A program made the position numbers and the translations under genes. Of a DNA stretch of 35,374 bases, positions 34,377-35,374 are shown piece after piece. Within the stretch, counting starts at the first letter, position 1. Each line of letters starts with the position of its first letter. The stretch lies in assembly GCA_035575515.1 (NCBI GenBank), contig DATLXU010000031.1, positions 1 through 35,374 of the forward strand. Reading direction: 5' to 3'. The notes under the pieces are model-generated. The model was not told where the DNA came from. It was given only the letters and a program-made list of their open reading frames with translations, and made no database searches. The stretch is from DATLXU01 sp035575515 (GTDB lineage: Bacteria > Acidobacteriota > Blastocatellia > UBA7656).

Positions 34377-35374
34377 TTATTTGCCAATGCAAAAGGTCGA
34401 AAAAATCTGCCCGAGTATATCTTCAGTCAACGTCTCGCCCGTGACTTGGCCGAGCGAGTGAAGCGCGCCGTGAAGCCTCAGCAGAATAATCTCTTCAAGC
34501 TCGCCTCGCGTCATCAACTCGCGCGCATCGCTCAGTTGCTCTATGCTGTCACGAATGGCCGCATGCTGGCGCGCGTCGGTTATCATTATGTCGTCGCGCT
34601 CGACGGCAGCGTCACCCGATAATCGCTCGAAGAGCTTCGCAGTCAACTGCTCAAAGCCTTCGCCCGTGAGCGCGGAAATCTCTATCGCATCGCTCTGAGC
34701 GATTGCTTCAAGCGCGCTCGTATCGAGCCTGCGCGGCAAGTCGCTCTTGTTAATCGCAATGATCCTTCGCTCTGCCGGCACATGATCAAGCAATCGAGCA
34801 TCGTCATCCGTCAGCGGCTCAGAAGCATCGAGCACGACGAGCGAAACATCGGCATCGGCAATCGCCGCTCGGCTGCGCGTGATGCCTATGCTTTCGACCA
34901 CGTCACTCGTTTCGCGTATGCCAGCCGTGTCAATCAAGCGAACGGGCACGCCTCTGATTGAAGCCGTCTCGTAAAGCGCGTCACGAGTCGTTCCCGCAAT
35001 CTCCGTGACTATCGCGCGCTCTGATCCCACAAGCCGGTTGAACACGGACGACTTGCCGACGTTGGGGCGGCCAACAATCGCAAGATCGAAGCCTTCTTTC
35101 ACGAATCGCCCGAACGCGAAGCTCGCCGCTATCTCGCTCAAGCCGTCAATCACTCGATTCAATTTCGCAACGAGCGCCGTTTGAGCTTCGGGCGAAATAT
35201 CATCTTCAACGAACTCAACTGTTGATTCGAGGTGAACGATTATCTCGACAAGCAAGTCTTTCAACGGCGTGAGCCTTCGCGACAACTCGCCTTCGAGCTG
35301 GCGCGTTGCGACTCGCGCTTGATACGCCGTCTGCGCGTTGATGACGTCGCGCACGGCTTGAGCCTGCGCCAGAT
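34377..35374 (-). CDS. mnmE: tRNA modification GTPase MnmE, C-terminal part
   Basis: The open frame runs off the window edge, so about the first quarter is missing. Residues in view cover the end of the folate-binding/helical domain (LAQAQAVRDVINAQTAYQ) and the whole G domain: G1 GRPNVGKSSVFN, G2 EIAGTTRD, G3 DTAGIRE, G4 NKSD, G5 SALTGEG. The C-terminal FCIGK carries the catalytic Cys essential for the modification reaction. It works with MnmG on wobble uridine of tRNA. Confidence 0.97.
   Translation of the reverse strand, partial: LAQAQAVRDVINAQTAYQARVATRQLEGELSRRLTPLKDLLVEIIVHLESTVEFVEDDISPEAQTALVAKLNRVIDGLSEIAASFAFGRFVKEGFDLAIVGRPNVGKSSVFNRLVGSERAIVTEIAGTTRDALYETASIRGVPVRLIDTAGIRETSDVVESIGITRSRAAIADADVSLVVLDASEPLTDDDARLLDHVPAERRIIAINKSDLPRRLDTSALEAIAQSDAIEISALTGEGFEQLTAKLFERLSGDAAVERDDIMITDARQHAAIRDSIEQLSDARELMTRGELEEIILLRLHGALHSLGQVTGETLTEDILGQIFSTFCIGK

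Overview
The window looks like chromosomal DNA of a diderm, GC-moderate bacterium, most likely an Acidobacteriota (Blastocatellia-like) genome. This rests on a lipid A gene (lpxB), a BamD-type outer-membrane assembly lipoprotein, an S46 dipeptidyl-peptidase, a DUF1028 protein, a nitrogen-control cluster, and short repetitive phrases filling the gaps between genes. The phylum is an inference from gene content. No rRNA, tRNA, CRISPR array or intact insertion sequence was seen.

Layout. 1-2800: a 5' piece of an anchored protein (-), an exported M28 peptidase, a PA2169-family four-helix protein and a small coiled-coil ORF (all +). 2800-10100: a long minus-strand run read right to left: DUF1028/TPR protein, zf-TFIIB protein, a 54-residue membrane protein, PASTA protein, rpe, bamD, NAD-dependent epimerase, lpxB and a small membrane protein. 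10198-11823: a fatty-acyl-CoA ligase. 12218-18251: glnD-glnB-amtB-glnA on the minus strand, a complete PII nitrogen-sensing and ammonium-assimilation unit. A divergent GAF/sigma-54 activator (NifA type, +) lies upstream of it, across a gap holding a good -24/-12 promoter and two TGT-N10-ACA sites.

20382-20657 (-) holds a gene that ordinary ORF calling misses: a glutaredoxin-like protein whose first redox Cys codon is UGA (U-P-Y-C). A hairpin matching the bacterial SECIS pattern lies just downstream of the UGA. This is the strongest unusual finding. 21003-23084 is an exported S46 peptidase (-).

23329-31314 (-) is a two-gene unit: a 1022-residue protein of unknown fold followed directly by a 1638-residue DEVH helicase with a DUF1998-like cysteine tail. 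It has its own promoter-like sequence and an intrinsic terminator. It resembles two-gene helicase defence systems, with Druantia type III as the nearest candidate, but this was not verified.

31543-35374 (-) carries mnmG and the 3' part of mnmE. Between them lie a truncated DNA methyltransferase and two sets of inverted repeats, which suggest a decayed insertion. Short palindromic phrases recur in several gaps, and two of them are read as protein within lpxB.
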